IMG/VR virus record: IMGVR_UViG_3300050034_000353
Location: 1 to 24,253 of that record
Reading direction: 5' to 3' (one strand)
Source: a virus
DNA: 24,253 bases
The notes under the pieces were generated by a model. It was given only the letters and a program-made list of their open reading frames with translations, made no database searches and was not told the DNA's origin. Shown here piece by piece: positions 1-6,563 of this stretch; within the stretch, counting starts at the first letter, position 1; the number at the start of each line of letters is the position of its first letter. The translations under genes were made by a program, and so were the position numbers.

Positions 1-407
1 CATAGTTTTTGTTCAGCGTGCCGCTGAACGGCGGTTCCGTGCCCTTCTTGTGAGAACAGAAAGTATATGTCCGGTGGTGGGAAGTGGTAGGAAGGCGCAG
101 GAAGTGGGCGGACGGCGCGGGTTTTATGCGTGAAAACGGCGCGCGCGGCGGGCTGATGATTACAGGAATTATATGGCCGGAAGCGGGGTAGTTCGCTTGG
201 ATTTTATAGCTAAGTCACTGATTCCCCGTCAGCATCCTAGCGAACCAAACGAACTCGGCGGTGAATGGCGGCAGTGGAAACTTCTAAATTATCAAAAACC
301 CGCGCCAACTGCGGATCTAAGCCACCTACAAATCCTAACGAACTCGCCCTGACAGCCCCAGTGTGGCCCTAATCCTAGCGAACTGGGGCCGACGGGCGAC
401 TGGGGCG
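1..407. other. Gene-free left margin; possibly host DNA followed by prophage end
   Basis: I see no convincing coding region here. Positions 11-18 and 22-29 form a perfect 8-bp stem (GTTCAGCG / CGCTGAAC) with a 3-nt loop, but no T-run follows it on either strand. A CAT at 1-3 could be the start codon of a gene running left out of the window, without a visible ribosome site. The right half (190-384) carries the short repeats listed separately. The change from host to prophage probably lies in this stretch, but I cannot place it. Confidence 0.5.
190..384. repeat. Five copies of a 13-bp motif; candidate transposase-binding sites at prophage end
   Basis: The copies are 234-246 (ATCCTAGCGAACC), 243-255 (AACCAAACGAACT, overlapping the first), 332-344 (ATCCTAACGAACT), 372-384 (ATCCTAGCGAACT), and one inverted copy at 190-202 (reverse complement ATCCAAGCGAACT). 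The core CC(T/A)A(G/A)CGAAC is invariant in form. I noticed no equal copy elsewhere in the window. MuA binds several short sites at each Mu end, so a cluster in the outer 200 bp of a Mu-like element fits end-recognition sites. The function is inferred. Confidence 0.6.
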
Positions 408-776
408 CTAAGCGGGCGTACCGGCGGCCAATATCGCCGCTGTGGCGGGGTGGGTTTTGAGGCCCACATACGCCTGCGAGATATCGATGTCGTCGACGTT
501 GACGGCGGGCGCTGGCAGGGTATCTGCGGCGACTGGCGGCGCGCTGAAAAGAGAGCTGTATTGGCTGGGTGCGGTGGTGGCATCCATGAACTGCACCGGC
601 AGCATGAAAACGGGGTCTTTGAGAGCGGTGCGGGCGGCCTGCGAAGCGAAGACTTCGAACTGCACGATGGCGACCTTTTGAGCCTTATTCTTCTTGACTG
701 AAAAGACGCGCGCGTAGGCGTTGGGATAGACCGCGCCATTGCCTGGATGAGTGAACGTCGGGAGCAGAAAAGCCAT
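408..776 (-). CDS. Hypothetical phage protein, 122 aa
   Basis: This is the last gene of the leftward arm. The start ATG is preceded by GAGG about 8 nt upstream. The protein has no signal peptide or membrane segment. Its first 50 residues (LPTFTHPGNG, then PNAYARVFSV, then QKVAIVQFEV) look like one beta-rich domain of a type I associate with small proteins of phage tail regions, but I cannot name a family. The remainder is Ala/Pro/Thr-rich. It sits downstream of three secreted-protein genes and next to the repeat-bearing prophage end. A longer overlapping frame on the same strand was judged a shadow. Virion accessory role or lysogenic cargo are both possible. Confidence 0.65.
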   Translation of the reverse strand: MAFLLPTFTHPGNGAVYPNAYARVFSVKKNKAQKVAIVQFEVFASQAARTALKDPVFMLPVQFMDATTAPSQYSSLFSAPPVAADTLPAPAVNVDDIDISQAYVGLKTHPATAAILAAGTPA

Positions 777-855
777 AGTGCCTCGCGGTGTGAAATGGGG
801 CTAAAGGTGGATGCGGATTTGGACAGCTCTATAGGCCTGCCCCTCACCGCTTCAG

Positions 856-1245
856 TTAGGTCGTTGGGCAGGTTGCGCCGGCTGGAATCTTGATCGGATT
901 GACGGTGAACTCCAGCTTATTTTGCGGGTGTGCATCGAAGGTCACGAGACGATAGACGCGCACCATCAACATCGTCTGCGGATTCGCCGTAAAGAACTTC
1001 GCGATGGCATTATTCACGAGCGTCTGTTGGCTGGTGATGAGAGCCAGTTCTCCAGCATCTGTGATGCCTGTCGCAGCGGTGGTAAATTGCGGCGCGAGGG
1101 TCGCAGGAAGAGCGCTTGGGGCCGGGCATCCGATCGCCTGGACTGTCCATGTAATCGGAGGCGTCGGAGCCGGCGATTGAGCGTGCGTGAAGGGCCCAAA
1201 AAAGATGAGCGCCGAGAGGATCAGAAGAGGTGTAAGTTTACGCAT
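856..1245 (-). CDS. Small secreted protein of unknown function, 129 aa
   Basis: The protein opens with a clear Sec signal peptide: a MRK n-region, a hydrophobic core LLILSALIFF, and a cleavage-like THAQ at about residues 20-23. The mature part is about 106 residues, with a Pro-rich start and two cysteines (near residues 40 and 126) that could pair outside the cytoplasm. A good ribosome site (AGGAG) lies 7-8 nt before the ATG. No family was recognised. It follows the fibre-like gene with a 21-nt gap, so the two are probably co-transcribed. Phage structural proteins rarely carry Sec signals, so export of this product points to surface or periplasmic action in the lysogen or infected cell. That role is inferred. 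Confidence 0.75.
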   Translation of the reverse strand: MRKLTPLLILSALIFFGPFTHAQSPAPTPPITWTVQAIGCPAPSALPATLAPQFTTAATGITDAGELALITSQQTLVNNAIAKFFTANPQTMLMVRVYRLVTFDAHPQNKLEFTVNPIKIPAGATCPTT

Positions 1246-1266
1246 GATTACTCCTATTGGGTTGAT

Positions 1267-2664
1267 TTAGAAAAGCGGTGAGCGCCAAATTTGTCCAGCA
1301 CCCGCAGCACAAAAACGAATATGACCATCAGGAGTAAAGTCCCATTTAGCATATCCATCATTGCCGCAGACTCCAGCGGGAAAATTCGCGTTCTGAGCAA
1401 AGAAGTATTCCTGAAACACTCCATTGTCCACAAAGTTGTAGATAGTTCCATACAGTTGAACGTCTACACTATTGCCATCAGTATCAGTCATATTCAAATC
1501 ACTACCATTCAATTTAGCGTGGCTGCCGTCGTCACCCGCCATAGATAACCATGACGATGACGCAGTAAATCCGCCTCCACTACCATCTGAGCCAGCTAGA
1601 TGCCAAGAATCCAATATGGTTGTTTCGCCAGCATATCCATCTCCATTCAGCATCAGCACTTCTGAATACCCGGATGAGTACAGGCTAGAGAAGTCGCCAT
1701 TACCATCCTGTAGCATCAGTGCTCCGCCGCCTAAATTTGTGGCGGACAGATTAGCGGTCGGCCCATAGTTGGAGTTCATACTGAGGTTGGGATTGCCAGA
1801 GTTTGTGCTCCAACTTGCTACAGAGCCAGTTGAGTCGTCTAGATACAATTGCGATGCATCAGAAGACTCATTGACAAGCAGCGTAATCCTGTCCATATAG
1901 TCAGCAGTGCCGAAGTTCAGCGCGGGCTGCCCTGATTGAAAACTTCTGGTCAGATACGCATCACAATTTGCAACGCCAGAAGTACCGCCATAGATGACGA
2001 ATGAATCCCAACCACTGCTGTTTATGCAGTTGGCGTTTGTCAGACTGTCCGGCGTGGTTGCCATCGCCGCTGCCACGTTTGCTCCGGTGGGCGTACCTCC
2101 TCCACTCGGCGCGGTCCAAGTGCCGCCGGGGCAATCCCACACCTTGCCACCTGCGTCCTCCTGGATGTAGAACGACGGATCGACGCACGCGCCGCTCGGC
2201 GCGCCGTTGCCGGCGGTCCAGTTAGTGCCGGGCTGATAGGTGCTGCCGCCGAAGTTCGCCGTGTCGAGCGAGTAGGTGCTGCCACCGATGGAGCACGTCT
2301 TGCCGAGCGGAATGACCTGCTGCGAGCTGGCATCCTTCACCGTGATCAGGTAGCAGATATTGGCGGGCAGGGTGTGTGCGGGATTGGGAACGGCGAGCGA
2401 CCCGGTGAGCGCGCCGGCGGTGACCGTCTGACAGAAGGCGCGGTTGGCGAGGTTGAGGCCGCCGCCGCCCTGGGTAAAGCTGAGCGGAGCAGCGTACGCA
2501 TCCACGGCGAGCAGGCAGAGCGTGCCGCTGGCTAGCGGAGTAGCAGCTCCGGCTGAGGCTCCGTTATAGACGGTGGTAGCTGTGATTGTGGTAGTGTTCT
2601 GCGCGAGCGCAGGCAGCGCGAAGGCGAAGGCGAGAACGAGCGAGAGTGCATGGCGCAATTTCAT
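1267..2664 (-). CDS. Secreted fibre-like protein with mosaic C-terminal domain, 465 aa
   Basis: I chose the internal ATG at 2664 because it opens a classic signal peptide (MKLRHALSLVLAFAF, cleavage near ALAQ) and has GGAG upstream. The upstream in-frame extension overlaps the neighbouring gene and looks non-coding. Mature residues from about 21 to 155 match the paralogue at 2693-3271 closely (NTTTITATT, GGGLNLA.RAFCQTVT, VPNPA.TLPANICY). After a Gly/Thr linker near residue 205, the C-terminal half is rich in Gly, Ser, Asn and Asp with repeated beta-strand-like units, as in phage fibre or adhesin tips. G+C falls sharply in that half: row 1441-1500 counts 37%, row 2401-2460 counts 73%. It may be a tail fibre or an exported adhesin; the signal peptide favours export. 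Confidence 0.7.
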   Translation of the reverse strand: MKLRHALSLVLAFAFALPALAQNTTTITATTVYNGASAGAATPLASGTLCLLAVDAYAAPLSFTQGGGGLNLANRAFCQTVTAGALTGSLAVPNPAHTLPANICYLITVKDASSQQVIPLGKTCSIGGSTYSLDTANFGGSTYQPGTNWTAGNGAPSGACVDPSFYIQEDAGGKVWDCPGGTWTAPSGGGTPTGANVAAAMATTPDSLTNANCINSSGWDSFVIYGGTSGVANCDAYLTRSFQSGQPALNFGTADYMDRITLLVNESSDASQLYLDDSTGSVASWSTNSGNPNLSMNSNYGPTANLSATNLGGGALMLQDGNGDFSSLYSSGYSEVLMLNGDGYAGETTILDSWHLAGSDGSGGGFTASSSWLSMAGDDGSHAKLNGSDLNMTDTDGNSVDVQLYGTIYNFVDNGVFQEYFFAQNANFPAGVCGNDGYAKWDFTPDGHIRFCAAGAGQIWRSPLF

Positions 2665-2692
2665 AGTCGATTCATCTCCAGCATGCGTTCCG

Positions 2693-3271
2693 TTAGAAGC
2701 TGCTGAGGGCAGCACGCTTGATGGTGTTGGTCGCGGTGCAGACGTAGACGTAGGTGGCGTCAACCCATATCTGGCCAGCGGTACATGCCGCGCTGCTATT
2801 AGCTGGCGTGGACGGAGCGACCTGCAGCGCGGTAGAGGGGAAGGTGCTGGGCGCACCACCGAGCAGCGCAGTATCAAAGCTGAAGGAGCTGCCTGCGATA
2901 GTGCAGGTGATACCGAGGTCGATGGTCTGATTGTTGCCGGCGTCGGAGACCTTGGCGTGGTAGCAAATGTTGGCGGGCAACGTGAGCGCAGGGTTTGGAA
3001 CAGTGAGCGATCCGGCGAGTGCGCCGCTGGTGACCGTTTGGCAGAAGGCGCGGCCAGCCAGGTTGAGTCCGCCGCCGTGCGTGGTGAAGGTGATGTTGTT
3101 GCCGTTCACGTCTGTGCCGGTGAGGCAGAGCGTGCCACTGCTGAGCGCAGCACCACCGGAGAGGATGGTGGTCGCGGTGATGGTGGTGGTGTTCTGCGAG
3201 AAGGCTGGAGTGGATACGGCGACGGCTGAGACGGCGATGAGCGAGAGGAGTGAGGCGCGAAGGAATCTCAT
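2693..3271 (-). CDS. Secreted protein, short paralogue of the fibre-like protein, 192 aa
   Basis: The signal peptide is clear (MRFLRASLLSLIAVSAVAV, cleavage near AFSQ). The mature N-terminal 130 residues parallel the next gene's product: both begin QNTTTITATT and share GLNLA.RAFCQTVT.GAL and NICY, with matched cysteines. The C-terminus is a compact AACTAGQIWVDATYVYVC unit ending KRAALSSF. I recall similar endings on fibre-like proteins in acidobacterial prophages, but cannot check this. The gene starts 19 nt after the stop of the double-HTH gene and no strong ribosome site is visible. Tandem duplication followed by C-terminal exchange explains the pair best. Function (virion fibre or secreted cargo) is not established. 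Confidence 0.7.
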   Translation of the reverse strand: MRFLRASLLSLIAVSAVAVSTPAFSQNTTTITATTILSGGAALSSGTLCLTGTDVNGNNITFTTHGGGLNLAGRAFCQTVTSGALAGSLTVPNPALTLPANICYHAKVSDAGNNQTIDLGITCTIAGSSFSFDTALLGGAPSTFPSTALQVAPSTPANSSAACTAGQIWVDATYVYVCTATNTIKRAALSSF

Positions 3272-3290
3272 AGCCCAAAGTTTGAGCTAT

Positions 3291-3824
3291 CTACTCTGTA
3301 AAGAGGGTCTGCGCGGAAACACACTTCCGCGCGGAAACATTCGCGTCGATTGGCTCCGGTTTGCGCCCACCGAGGCGCGCGATGTACTCGTGGAAGCTGC
3401 GCATGCTGATGCGCCAGCGAAGTCCGTCCTCAAGCTTGTAGCTCAGCAGCACACCGGCCTCGCACATCTCGCGGACGTTGCGCTCCGTGCAGTTCAGCAC
3501 ACGCGCTACATCGCCCACGCCCATCGTGTCAGTGAGTGGGAACGGCAGCAGGTCCACATCTTTGTGCCGGCCAAAGATGCCGTCGCGCTTGGGGCGGTTG
3601 TCACCGATCGCATACTTCACGCGCAGCGCGTCGCAGTAGCGCACGAGACTGGCATAGCTGATGTAGCAGTAGCCGCGCGGCTGCTTGCGCATGAACTCCA
3701 GGTCGCCGGCCTTGAGCATCATCAGCACCTCTTTGCGGCTCACGCCCAGGATGCGCATCACGCGCGAGGTCTCCACCTCGTCGCGCTCGGCGAATGGCAT
3801 CACGAATTGGCGAAGGTCGATCAT
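3291..3824 (-). CDS. Double helix-turn-helix DNA-binding protein, 177 aa
   Basis: Two similar HTH units of MerR/excisionase style are visible. The first covers about residues 17-66 (SRVMRILGVSRKEVLMMLKAG followed by a wing with GYCYISYASL). The second covers about 100-150 (GVGDVARVLNCTERNVREMCEAG, wing with LRWRISMRSF). Each ends in a helix like VRYCDAL or FHEYIARL. The start overlaps the stop of the GemA-like gene by ATGA. It is the last gene of the early operon, so an early-to-late or excision-type regulator is plausible, but this is inferred. The C-terminal residues (about 163-170) are encoded by a duplicated hairpin element. Confidence 0.75.
   Translation of the reverse strand: MIDLRQFVMPFAERDEVETSRVMRILGVSRKEVLMMLKAGDLEFMRKQPRGYCYISYASLVRYCDALRVKYAIGDNRPKRDGIFGRHKDVDLLPFPLTDTMGVGDVARVLNCTERNVREMCEAGVLLSYKLEDGLRWRISMRSFHEYIARLGGRKPEPIDANVSARKCVSAQTLFTE
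3311..3336. repeat. REP-like hairpin, copy 1 (inverted relative to copy 2)
   Basis: On the plus strand the element reads GCGCGGAA, ACACAC, TTCCGCGC, then GGAA. It therefore contains both an 8-bp stem with a 6-nt loop and a perfect 12-bp palindrome TTCCGCGCGGAA (3325-3336). The same structure recurs inverted at 17900-17925. Here it lies inside the last codons of the double-HTH gene, just before the secreted-protein genes. A role as transcript-end or processing signal is possible; no T-run follows. Confidence 0.7.
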
Positions 3825-4417
3825 GCGGCGTTGGCGCTCTCCTGTTGCTTGCGATACTCAGATGCCTTCACCCACACGCCCTTGCGCTCTGCGATACGCT
3901 TGAGCGCCCAGTACACCTTGTTCGCATCGGATAAAGTCCGGATCGCTGGGTTGCTCCTGCCGCGCAGCGGCGTGCGCGAGCTGCGCAGGAAGGCTTCGAG
4001 CTGCGCCTGCTCCCAGCCCAGCAGCGTGAGGACGTGGGCGATGCGGGCGAGATCGGCGGATGAGGCCATTGTGGTCTCGTTGGTCTGTGCGGCGTCATGC
4101 CGGCCAGCGGTGCCGGCCTGCTGCGCTGCACTGCGCGACAGGCGCTGCTTCTTCTTCGCTGGTGCTTTCACGCCAAGCACGCCCTGCAGCCAGTCGATCA
4201 GGAGCTGCGCCTCGCTGAAGCTGAGTTCGCTGAAGCTCTGCACAGAGCGGCCAGTGCGTTCGCTGGCCCATGCCAGGCGCGCTGCTTTGGCCTGCTGTGC
4301 GGTCGGCAGGGGGAAGGTGGCCGCGTCCATCGTGGCGCGGGCGTAGAGGCCGTATACGGTCTGCAGGCGCTTCATCTGCGCGCCGGTGATGTGGGCTGAC
4401 TTGTTGCCGGGAATCAT
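3821..4417 (-). CDS. GemA-like (Mu gp16 / DUF1018-type) regulatory protein, 198 aa
   Basis: The N-terminal third has the DUF1018 pattern: an ITGAQMKRLQTVYGLYAR helix, then ARLAWASERTGRSVQSFSEL, and SEAQLLIDWLQ (residues about 10-80). A Lys/Ala/Gln-rich linker follows. The C-terminal block (residues about 120-182) runs DLARIAHVLTLLGWEQAQLE to IRTLSDANKVYWALKRI, a layout I associate with GemA-type phage proteins. In Mu, GemA is an early product reported to affect host DNA supercoiling and gene expression. The ribosome site is strong (AGGAGGT) and the start overlaps the upstream stop by ATGA. Its place after transposase and ATPase in the early operon fits Mu synteny. Family assignment is by pattern recall. 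Confidence 0.65.
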   Translation of the reverse strand: MIPGNKSAHITGAQMKRLQTVYGLYARATMDAATFPLPTAQQAKAARLAWASERTGRSVQSFSELSFSEAQLLIDWLQGVLGVKAPAKKKQRLSRSAAQQAGTAGRHDAAQTNETTMASSADLARIAHVLTLLGWEQAQLEAFLRSSRTPLRGRSNPAIRTLSDANKVYWALKRIAERKGVWVKASEYRKQQESANAA

Positions 4418-5133
4418 AGTGCAACCTCCTGGGTGAGCGCGGCCTTAGCTGCCGCTTCGCCCTTCATGCAACACATACAGATCGGCGACCAGTAGTTCGT
4501 CACGAAAATATTGAACACTTCGGGGTACAACCGCACATCGTGGCCGCAGATTGAACAGATGTAGCGCACGTCACGCTGTGCGGCTGGGACGGCCTCTGTG
4601 CTGCATAGGAACCGTCTTCTTACAACTGGAGCAGGTGAGCTGTACATCGGTTCGGCGGCGGAGCTTGCGTTCGACCTCTTGCAGCACGAGCTTGTTGAGC
4701 TTCTCTCGCTCGTCGCGCTTGCGCTCGTTGTAGTCTTCTCGCTTGTGGACGGGGCCGCAGAAGCGCGAGGTGCCTGGGGCGAGTTGTTTGCAGCCGGGTC
4801 GCTGGCATTGACGTGCGTGCATTCTTCCGCGCTCTCTTTCTGTTCCTCGTGCAGGATGGTGATGCAGTAGCCAGCTACGTCGATGAGCGGCGATTCGCCG
4901 AAGCTGTCGTTGTCTGTCGCGTACCGGTTGACCTTGTCCAGGATGCGCACCAGGCGCAGCGCACGCGGCATCCGCTGTGGCGTGATGCCCGCCGGGTAGA
5001 GTATGGCCATGATGCGGTCTCCCGCGTCTACGCTGTTGCCGTAGGCGGCATTCTTGCGCTGCACCAACTCACCCAACTCGGCGGCGATCTGTTGGTAGGT
5101 TTTTATTACGGTCGTGCGGCCATCAGCACTCAT
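4414..5133 (-). CDS. Nmad1/DUF1599-like protein with unusual C-terminal read-through, 239 aa
   Basis: The ATG at 5133 overlaps the upstream stop by ATGA with GAGGTG before it; longer extensions are shadow. Residues 12-100 carry the pattern I know from DUF1599 (nucleotide modification associated domain 1): ELVQRKNAAYGNS (K27, N28, Y31, G32), LRLVRILDKVNR, then ESPLIDVAGYCITIL. Such proteins are linked to phage DNA or nucleotide metabolism, but no reaction is established. From about residue 105 the frame stays open yet becomes Ser/Ala/Thr-rich, because it runs antiparallel in phase over the nested zinc-finger gene at 4571-4822. The last 51 residues (CSICGHD, then CMCC) look like a separate zinc ribbon that could start at a GTG at 4569, one base after the nested gene's stop. 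Confidence 0.6.
   Translation of the reverse strand: MSADGRTTVIKTYQQIAAELGELVQRKNAAYGNSVDAGDRIMAILYPAGITPQRMPRALRLVRILDKVNRYATDNDSFGESPLIDVAGYCITILHEEQKESAEECTHVNASDPAANNSPQAPRASAAPSTSEKTTTSASATSERSSTSSCCKRSNASSAAEPMYSSPAPVVRRRFLCSTEAVPAAQRDVRYICSICGHDVRLYPEVFNIFVTNYWSPICMCCMKGEAAAKAALTQEVAL
4571..4822 (-). CDS. Small zinc-finger protein nested in another frame of the Nmad1-like ORF, 83 aa
   Basis: Residues 6-27 hold a CQRPGC and FCGPVH pair typical of a treble-clef or zinc-ribbon knuckle. A charged helical stretch follows (NERKRDEREKLNKLVLQEVE), then a second pair CSSC. This composition looks far more protein-like than the overlapping frame, which is Ser/Thr/Ala-rich. The ATG lies just after a purine-rich GCGGAAGA. 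It ends one base before a possible GTG start for the 51-residue zinc ribbon at 4414-4569, so three consecutive genes is the alternative reading of 4414-5133. Function is unknown; small zinc-binding proteins recur through this operon. Confidence 0.5.
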   Translation of the reverse strand: MHARQCQRPGCKQLAPGTSRFCGPVHKREDYNERKRDEREKLNKLVLQEVERKLRRRTDVQLTCSSCKKTVPMQHRGRPSRTA

Positions 5134-5795
5134 GCGGCCACCTCGCGTTGCACAGGCTTTGCCACAGCCACCGACGTAAGATCGCGCAGAACAGTGCGGA
5201 ACCAGCGGGGATTGATGCTGCGGATCGTGTATGCCTCTGGGTAGCGGCAGATGAAGCGGCAGACAGCGGCGTGAGTGTAGCGCCGTTCGCGGTCGGGCAG
5301 CAGCAGCCCGCGCCGCAGCCATTTGCGCACGGTGTGTGCATTCACGCCCATGTACTCCGCCAACTGCGTCTGGCTGTAGACGCCGGTGAGTTGGCGGCTC
5401 AGCTTCAGCTCGTTCATCTTCTGCACGACAGAGGTGGTACTGCGGTGAAGCTGCTTGGCTATCAGCTTCGGGGAGCAGACGCCGGCATTGTTCAGCACAT
5501 ACTGGATTTCGCGCGGCGTCCAGAAGCGGCGCAGGTCGTTGACGACGGCAAGGGCCGAAGCGCGCTTCAGTATCACCTGGCGCGGCCAGCCCATCTCTGC
5601 GGCAAAGGCATTGAGCTGCCGGCTCAGCTCCCGCCGGCCATAGGCGGTGCGGTAGATGGTGCGCAGCTTCTCATCACTCTCCGGCGTGTGGTTGTACTTG
5701 CGCAATGCAGAGCATTTGCGGCACAGCCGTGTGATGGGGTAGCCCTTCGCGCTGCCGCATCCGGTGCATTCCGTGTAGCTCTTCGGCTCTTTCAT
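5130..5795 (-). CDS. Zinc-ribbon plus multi-HTH DNA-binding protein, 221 aa
   Basis: A zinc ribbon at the N-terminus uses C10, C13, C25 and C28. Two SANT/Myb-like tri-helical stretches follow (about 43-85, YGRRELSRQLNAFAAEMGWP; about 91-130, RFWTPREIQYVLNN with LIAKQLHRSTTSVVQKMNEL). A MerR-like HTH is at about 139-180 (VYSQTQLAEYMGVNAHTVRK, wing with RRYTHAAVCRFI). The start has a good GGAGGT site and overlaps the previous stop by ATGA. So many DNA-binding modules suggest a transcription factor, perhaps a late-gene activator in the place Mu gives to Mor or C, but sequence resemblance to those was not seen. Confidence is high that the gene is real and low for its exact role. Confidence 0.75.
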   Translation of the reverse strand: MKEPKSYTECTGCGSAKGYPITRLCRKCSALRKYNHTPESDEKLRTIYRTAYGRRELSRQLNAFAAEMGWPRQVILKRASALAVVNDLRRFWTPREIQYVLNNAGVCSPKLIAKQLHRSTTSVVQKMNELKLSRQLTGVYSQTQLAEYMGVNAHTVRKWLRRGLLLPDRERRYTHAAVCRFICRYPEAYTIRSINPRWFRTVLRDLTSVAVAKPVQREVAA

Positions 5796-6112
5796 GCTGA
5801 CCTCCGTTGCTCTGTGGCGGCGCGCAGCGGCGTACCAATCTTGATTTGCTTGTGCTCGCGGCAGCGACCGTTCAGCGCGCGCGTCGTCTTGGAGCAGTCC
5901 TTCACCGCGCAGTACACCGCCTCACGCTGCAGCATCGCTGGCGATGCGTTGCCAGTGAGCGACCGTACCCTGGCAGCGTTCTTCTTCGCTCGGCAGCTAA
6001 AGCAGAGCGTGTCGCGATTGGCCTGCGCCAGCTTCTTGCCACAGCGCTCATCGGCGCAGTAGCGCGGTGCCGCAGGAACAACGAATGGCTCGAAGGTCGC
6101 AAAGGTATTCAT
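5792..6112 (-). CDS. Tandem zinc-finger small protein, 106 aa
   Basis: Two metal-binding knuckle pairs are visible: YCADERCGKKL with LCFSC (C19, C24, C37, C40), and YCAVKDCSKTT with GRCREH (C68, C73, C84, H87). The spacing CxxxxC is the same in both, suggesting an internal duplication. A basic stretch between them (RAKKNAARVR) could contact nucleic acid. GGAGG precedes the ATG, which overlaps the upstream gene's stop by ATGA, and its own stop overlaps the next start. No family was recognised; nucleic-acid binding is inferred. Confidence 0.7.
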   Translation of the reverse strand: MNTFATFEPFVVPAAPRYCADERCGKKLAQANRDTLCFSCRAKKNAARVRSLTGNASPAMLQREAVYCAVKDCSKTTRALNGRCREHKQIKIGTPLRAATEQRRSA

Positions 6113-6363
6113 GCGCGCCTCCGTGCGAGGGCTTTCTTCTGCATCGGCGTCAACAGCGAGGTTGCTGGCTTCACGCCGCGCTCGATCATGGAATCTGCAA
6201 TCAGAGCCAACAGAACACGATGCTTAGTGGAGAGCTTGTCGTCGCCGTTATACTTCGTGCCCAGCGCCTCGTTGATCTCCGCCGCCACGGTCCACGAGAG
6301 CCTGCGGCCCTTGATGGCGTCGATAAAACGCTTCAGCTTGATGGAGTCGTCGCGCTTGCTCAT
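6109..6363 (-). CDS. Hypothetical early protein, 84 aa
   Basis: I chose the ATG at 6363 because it overlaps the upstream stop by ATGA and has GGAGACAGG before it. The longer frame upstream overlaps a real gene. The protein is mostly helical and basic (KRFIDAIKGRRLSWTVAAEI, then TKHRVLLALIADSMIERG), ending in an Arg-rich tail. No cysteines, signal or membrane segments. No family recognised. Confidence 0.65.
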   Translation of the reverse strand: MSKRDDSIKLKRFIDAIKGRRLSWTVAAEINEALGTKYNGDDKLSTKHRVLLALIADSMIERGVKPATSLLTPMQKKALARRRA

Positions 6364-6563
6364 GCCTGTCTCCATTCGCTGTCCATTGGATCGTGTGCCA
6401 GCTTCGCGGCACGCGCTGCTGTTTTCTTCTCTGCGCGGGCGATGGCCATCGCCTTGTGTCGTGGGCATTCCGGGCTAGTGTGATCGCAGAGCCGGTGGCA
6501 GGGCTTCACCGCTTCACATCCTGGGCGCGGATCGTCGTAGGAGGGCGCGGGTTTGTTGCTCAT
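6360..6563 (-). CDS. Small cysteine-rich protein, 67 aa
   Basis: The ATG at 6563 overlaps the upstream stop by ATGA and has GGAGGT at an ideal distance, which decides this start over longer options. The middle holds CEAVKPCHRLCDH and CPRH, a Cys/His cluster likely to bind zinc, followed by a basic Ala/Lys helix (AIARAEKKTAARAAK). It is too small to assign. It belongs to the run of small metal-binding proteins that fills this operon. Confidence 0.65.
   Translation of the reverse strand: MSNKPAPSYDDPRPGCEAVKPCHRLCDHTSPECPRHKAMAIARAEKKTAARAAKLAHDPMDSEWRQA

Noticed and set aside
11-29. Hairpin GTTCAGCG-TGC-CGCTGAAC as a terminator
   Set aside because: No T-run follows the stem on either strand, so a terminator call is not supported.
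335-847. A 170-codon minus-strand frame overlapping the 122-residue gene
   Set aside because: Its product is Arg/Ser/Pro-rich and lacks a ribosome site, while the 122-residue frame has normal composition and a GAGG site.
2665-2877. A 71-residue N-terminal extension of the fibre-like protein
   Set aside because: It overlaps the paralogue gene and is Arg/Pro-rich; the start at 2664 opens a clean signal peptide.
2967-4346. A 459-codon open frame on the plus strand
   Set aside because: It is antisense to three well-supported minus-strand genes with overlaps and HTH or GemA-like domains; its own product is His/Ala/Arg-rich with no domain and no ribosome site.
5148-6062. A 304-codon plus-strand frame across two zinc-finger genes
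   Set aside because: The minus strand there has paired cysteines, HTH motifs and ATGA overlaps; the plus frame has none of these.
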